From Immundisolibacter sp. (GTDB taxonomy: Bacteria; Pseudomonadota; Gammaproteobacteria; Immundisolibacterales; Immundisolibacteraceae): a stretch of DNA of 16,587 nt. Under the pieces are notes generated by a model. It had not been told where the DNA came from and made no database searches. It was given only the letters and a program-made list of their open reading frames with translations. Positions 14,646 to 16,587 of this stretch are shown here, in pieces (positions within the stretch are counted from its first letter, which is position 1; the number at the start of each line of letters is the position of its first letter). The translations under genes were made by a program, and so were the position numbers. The DNA is taken from the NCBI RefSeq assembly GCF_041601295.1, contig NZ_JBFIII010000068.1, forward strand, positions 1-16,587, written 5' to 3'.

Positions 14646-15149
14646 TTAAAGCGGCGTAACCAACAGGTTGGGAATACGGTAAGTGTCGAACACCACGACC
14701 CTGCGGGCAAATCGCAAGCCATCGGCGGTCGACACAATACGGTCCAGATACTTGCCGGCGCTGAACACTTTGGTGTCGCCTTCGACCAGCGTCTGCAGCA
14801 CCAGATAGTTGCTGTGGACGACAATCGCGCCGTCCTGCACGCCTTTCACGTCGACGTTGCTCAGGATGTGCCGGTAGTAATGTCGGGCGTAGATATTGGC
14901 GTGGCGTAGCGCTACCACCCGGTCGGCCAACATGCCACGGCTATCGCAGTACATGGCCGCGGTCGGCAGCCCGCGGTCGGCATTCTCGCGCGATACCACC
15001 TGATACAGGCAGTCTTCGACAAAAAAATCGGGCCATTCTTCGAGCCGATCATCGTCTATGCACTCGACGTATTGACTCAACAGCTTGTTGACGTGGTAGT
15101 GCAGTTCCACCGGCGTCAGCGCGGCCATGTCCAGCGTTACCAAACCCAA
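14646..15149 (-). CDS. Rieske ring-hydroxylating oxygenase, beta subunit
   Basis: Encodes 167 residues from a TTG at 15149, or 160 from the ATG at 15128. The small subunit has an NTF2-like fold and a structural role in the alpha3beta3 hexamer. Family features include the N-terminal helix region LHYHVNKLLSQYVECIDDDRLEEWPDFFVEDCLYQVVS, ADRVVALRHANIYARHYYRHILSNV, and the C-terminal GKYLDRIVSTADGLRFARRVVVFDTYRIPNLLVTPL. The length is typical of NagH/AndAd-type subunits. The start is uncertain: AGGGAG stands 4 bases from the TTG, which is close, while the ATG has only a weak site. It is 46 bases upstream of the alpha gene and 29 after the ferredoxin gene. Confidence 0.93.
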   Translation of the reverse strand: MGLVTLDMAALTPVELHYHVNKLLSQYVECIDDDRLEEWPDFFVEDCLYQVVSRENADRGLPTAAMYCDSRGMLADRVVALRHANIYARHYYRHILSNVDVKGVQDGAIVVHSNYLVLQTLVEGDTKVFSAGKYLDRIVSTADGLRFARRVVVFDTYRIPNLLVTPL

Positions 15150-15178
15150 AATACTCCCTGGCTAAACGTCACAGCTGC

Positions 15179-15496
15179 TCAGGCAGCCGGTTCGATACAC
15201 ACAAAACCATCGACCAGCGATACCGGGTAGGTCTGAATCGGCACCACACACGGGAACGCCGTTGGCTCGCCAGTGCGGATGCTGAAGCGTCCGCCGTGGA
15301 ACGGGCACTCCACTTCGTCGCCCTCGACGTAGCCGTCTGTCAGCCAGGCCATGCCGTGGGTGCACATATTGTTGCTCACGAAGTACTCCCCCTCCAGGTT
15401 GTACACCGCCAGCGCCGGCATGCCATCGGCATCCACCTGAAAGGACTGTCCGGGCGCTACGTCTTCTGCCTTGCAAAGCTTGATCAAATCGGCCAT
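15179..15496 (-). CDS. Rieske [2Fe-2S] ferredoxin of a ring-hydroxylating oxygenase
   Basis: Encodes 105 residues, the usual size of NahAb/NagAb/AndAb-type ferredoxins. It carries electrons from a reductase to the oxygenase alpha subunit. Cluster ligands are C45 and H47 in MCTHGMAWL and C64 and H67 in ECPFHGGRF. There is no signal peptide or membrane anchor, so it is soluble, unlike respiratory Rieske proteins. The start is ATG at 15496, with GGGGA about 5 bases upstream. An in-frame GTG at 15541 would add 15 residues unlike the family. It lies 53 bases after the transporter gene and directly before the oxygenase subunits. The partner reductase is not in the window. Confidence 0.95.
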   Translation of the reverse strand: MADLIKLCKAEDVAPGQSFQVDADGMPALAVYNLEGEYFVSNNMCTHGMAWLTDGYVEGDEVECPFHGGRFSIRTGEPTAFPCVVPIQTYPVSLVDGFVCIEPAA

Positions 15497-15549
15497 GTCT
15501 TCCCCATCACTAAATGCGGCGATGCGCGCAAGCGCCCACACGCCTTACC

Positions 15550-16587
15550 TTATGCCGTTACGGCGGGGTGTCCGGGCGTTGTGGCACCGTCACCGAATAC
15601 GAATCTTGGTCTGAACACATAAATCATGGCCGGAATCAGCAACAGCGACGTGATGGCCGACACAGTCAACCACAACGCCATCAATAGCCCCATCTCGGCC
15701 TGGAACTTCAACGACGAGGCGTACCACACCAGCACGCTCGCGATCATCGTGCCGCCGGTGATCAGCACGCCGCGCCCTGCCGTCAGCAAGGAGCCGCGGA
15801 TAGACGCCACCACGTCGCCGGTTTCCCTGAACCGTTCCTTCACTCCATCAACAATGTAGAACGCATAGTCTACGCCCAAGCCAATTCCGAGCGCCGCCAC
15901 CGGTAGCGTATTGATGTTCATGCCGATCCCCTTCCAGGCCATGAAGGCAAAGGTAATCGTGTTCGACATGACCACCAGCGGCATATAGAACAGCCCCGCT
16001 ATGGTGGAACGGTAGGCAATCGCGGACAACACAAAAAGTGTCAACAACGCCAGGGCGATGCTCTCCACCTGGCGCGCGAATACTTCCTCGTTAACCGCAG
16101 CCAGCACCCCGACCAGGCCACCGGCCAACCGGTAGTGGGAGTCGCCCGGCAAGGGGTTGTTTTCGACGTATTCCTCGATCCGCGACATAGCAGTACGAAT
16201 GGTGTCGCCCTTATGGTCGCGGAAGAACATGGTCACCGAGCCATCCTTGAAGTCGGTGTCCATGAACCGATCCATATCCCCTGGATCGGTACCAGTCAGG
16301 TACATGAACAGCAGTTCGCCGTTGATGTCGGCGGTGTGGCCCAAGTCCTCGAAGCGGCGATTGCCCTCGTGCAAATTGGCGTTGATCGGTCCGATCAAAT
16401 CCACCATCGACACCGTCCCACCGATCTGGGGCTGAGTTTCCAGGTAGCGCTGAAAGTTATCGACGTTGATCAACAATTCGGGATCCTTGAGGGCGTTCGG
16501 CTCATCCCCCTCGATCACCACGAACATCTGGTCACTGCCCTGGAAGGTGTCGTTGATCGCTTTCGCATCCACGTTGTAGGGATGGTC
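15550..16587 (-). CDS. RND/MMPL-family membrane transporter, C-terminal part (cut by window edge)
   Basis: The reading frame is open to the right edge, so the N-terminus is missing; 345 residues are visible. The first 165 or so form a soluble, probably periplasmic, loop (QMFVVIEGDEPNALKDPE, RLAGGLVGVLAAVNEEVF). Five or more membrane segments follow: SIALALLTLFVLSAIAY, IAGLFYMPLVVMSNTITFAFMAW, INTLPVAALGIGLGVDYAFYIVDG, VLITGGTMIASVLVWYASS, and MGLLMALWLTVSAITSLLLIPAMIYVF. The GLGVDYAFYIVDG segment with its Asp is the proton-relay region of RND/MMPL permeases. The visible part is the second half of a protein expected to be near 800 residues. Its position before the oxygenase genes suggests transport of a hydrophobic substrate or product, but the direction and cargo are inference. 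It ends in a short polar tail. Confidence 0.9.
   Translation of the reverse strand, partial: DHPYNVDAKAINDTFQGSDQMFVVIEGDEPNALKDPELLINVDNFQRYLETQPQIGGTVSMVDLIGPINANLHEGNRRFEDLGHTADINGELLFMYLTGTDPGDMDRFMDTDFKDGSVTMFFRDHKGDTIRTAMSRIEEYVENNPLPGDSHYRLAGGLVGVLAAVNEEVFARQVESIALALLTLFVLSAIAYRSTIAGLFYMPLVVMSNTITFAFMAWKGIGMNINTLPVAALGIGLGVDYAFYIVDGVKERFRETGDVVASIRGSLLTAGRGVLITGGTMIASVLVWYASSLKFQAEMGLLMALWLTVSAITSLLLIPAMIYVFRPRFVFGDGATTPGHPAVTA

Noticed and set aside
1..16587. CRISPR arrays, insertion sequences, phage genes
   Set aside because: No regularly spaced repeats, transposase motifs, terminal inverted repeats or phage structural genes were seen on either strand.

Overview
The window is about 16.6 kb of high-G+C DNA, and every gene I can support lies on the minus strand, so transcription runs from the right end to the left. 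The core is the block aspS-yebC-ruvC-ruvA-ruvB-tolQ-tolR-tolA-tolB-pal-cpoB-queE-queC-tRNA-Lys(TTT). As I recall it, this is the gene order of Pseudomonas and related gammaproteobacteria, so the host is most likely a gammaproteobacterium. The added aromatic-hydrocarbon genes would suit a high-G+C hydrocarbon degrader, for example the Immundisolibacter type, but that is a guess from content and not a match I could run.

Right part (about 12.4-16.6 kb): a tight gene string encodes the C-terminal part of an RND/MMPL-type membrane transporter (cut by the window edge), a Rieske [2Fe-2S] ferredoxin, the beta and alpha subunits of a Rieske non-heme-iron ring hydroxylase resembling salicylate 5-hydroxylase and three-component anthranilate dioxygenase, and a glutathione-dependent 2-hydroxychromene-2-carboxylate isomerase (NahD) homologue. 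A small FmdB-type zinc-ribbon gene follows, and then a very strong intrinsic terminator. The terminator separates this catabolic string from the housekeeping block. No ferredoxin reductase is present in the window, so electrons must come from one encoded elsewhere.

Middle (about 1.1-12.2 kb): aspS (with sequence marks of a non-discriminating aspartyl-tRNA synthetase), yebC, the three genes of the RuvABC Holliday-junction resolvasome, and the complete Tol-Pal cell-envelope system (tolQ, tolR, tolA, tolB, pal, cpoB). queE and queC, for 7-deazaguanine (preQ0) synthesis, come next, followed at once by tRNA-Lys. Genes are packed with 4-base overlaps or gaps of a few bases, many start with GTG or TTG, and tolA/tolB overlap by about 50 bases. 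ybgC, which normally sits between ruvB and tolQ, is missing. A non-coding gap with two small palindromes is there instead.

Left end (1-1.0 kb): beyond the 3' end of the tRNA lies one gene of clearly lower G+C, a member of the sporadically distributed TIGR04255 family of unknown function. This looks like accessory DNA downstream of a tRNA gene. No insertion sequence, integrase, CRISPR array or phage gene is visible.
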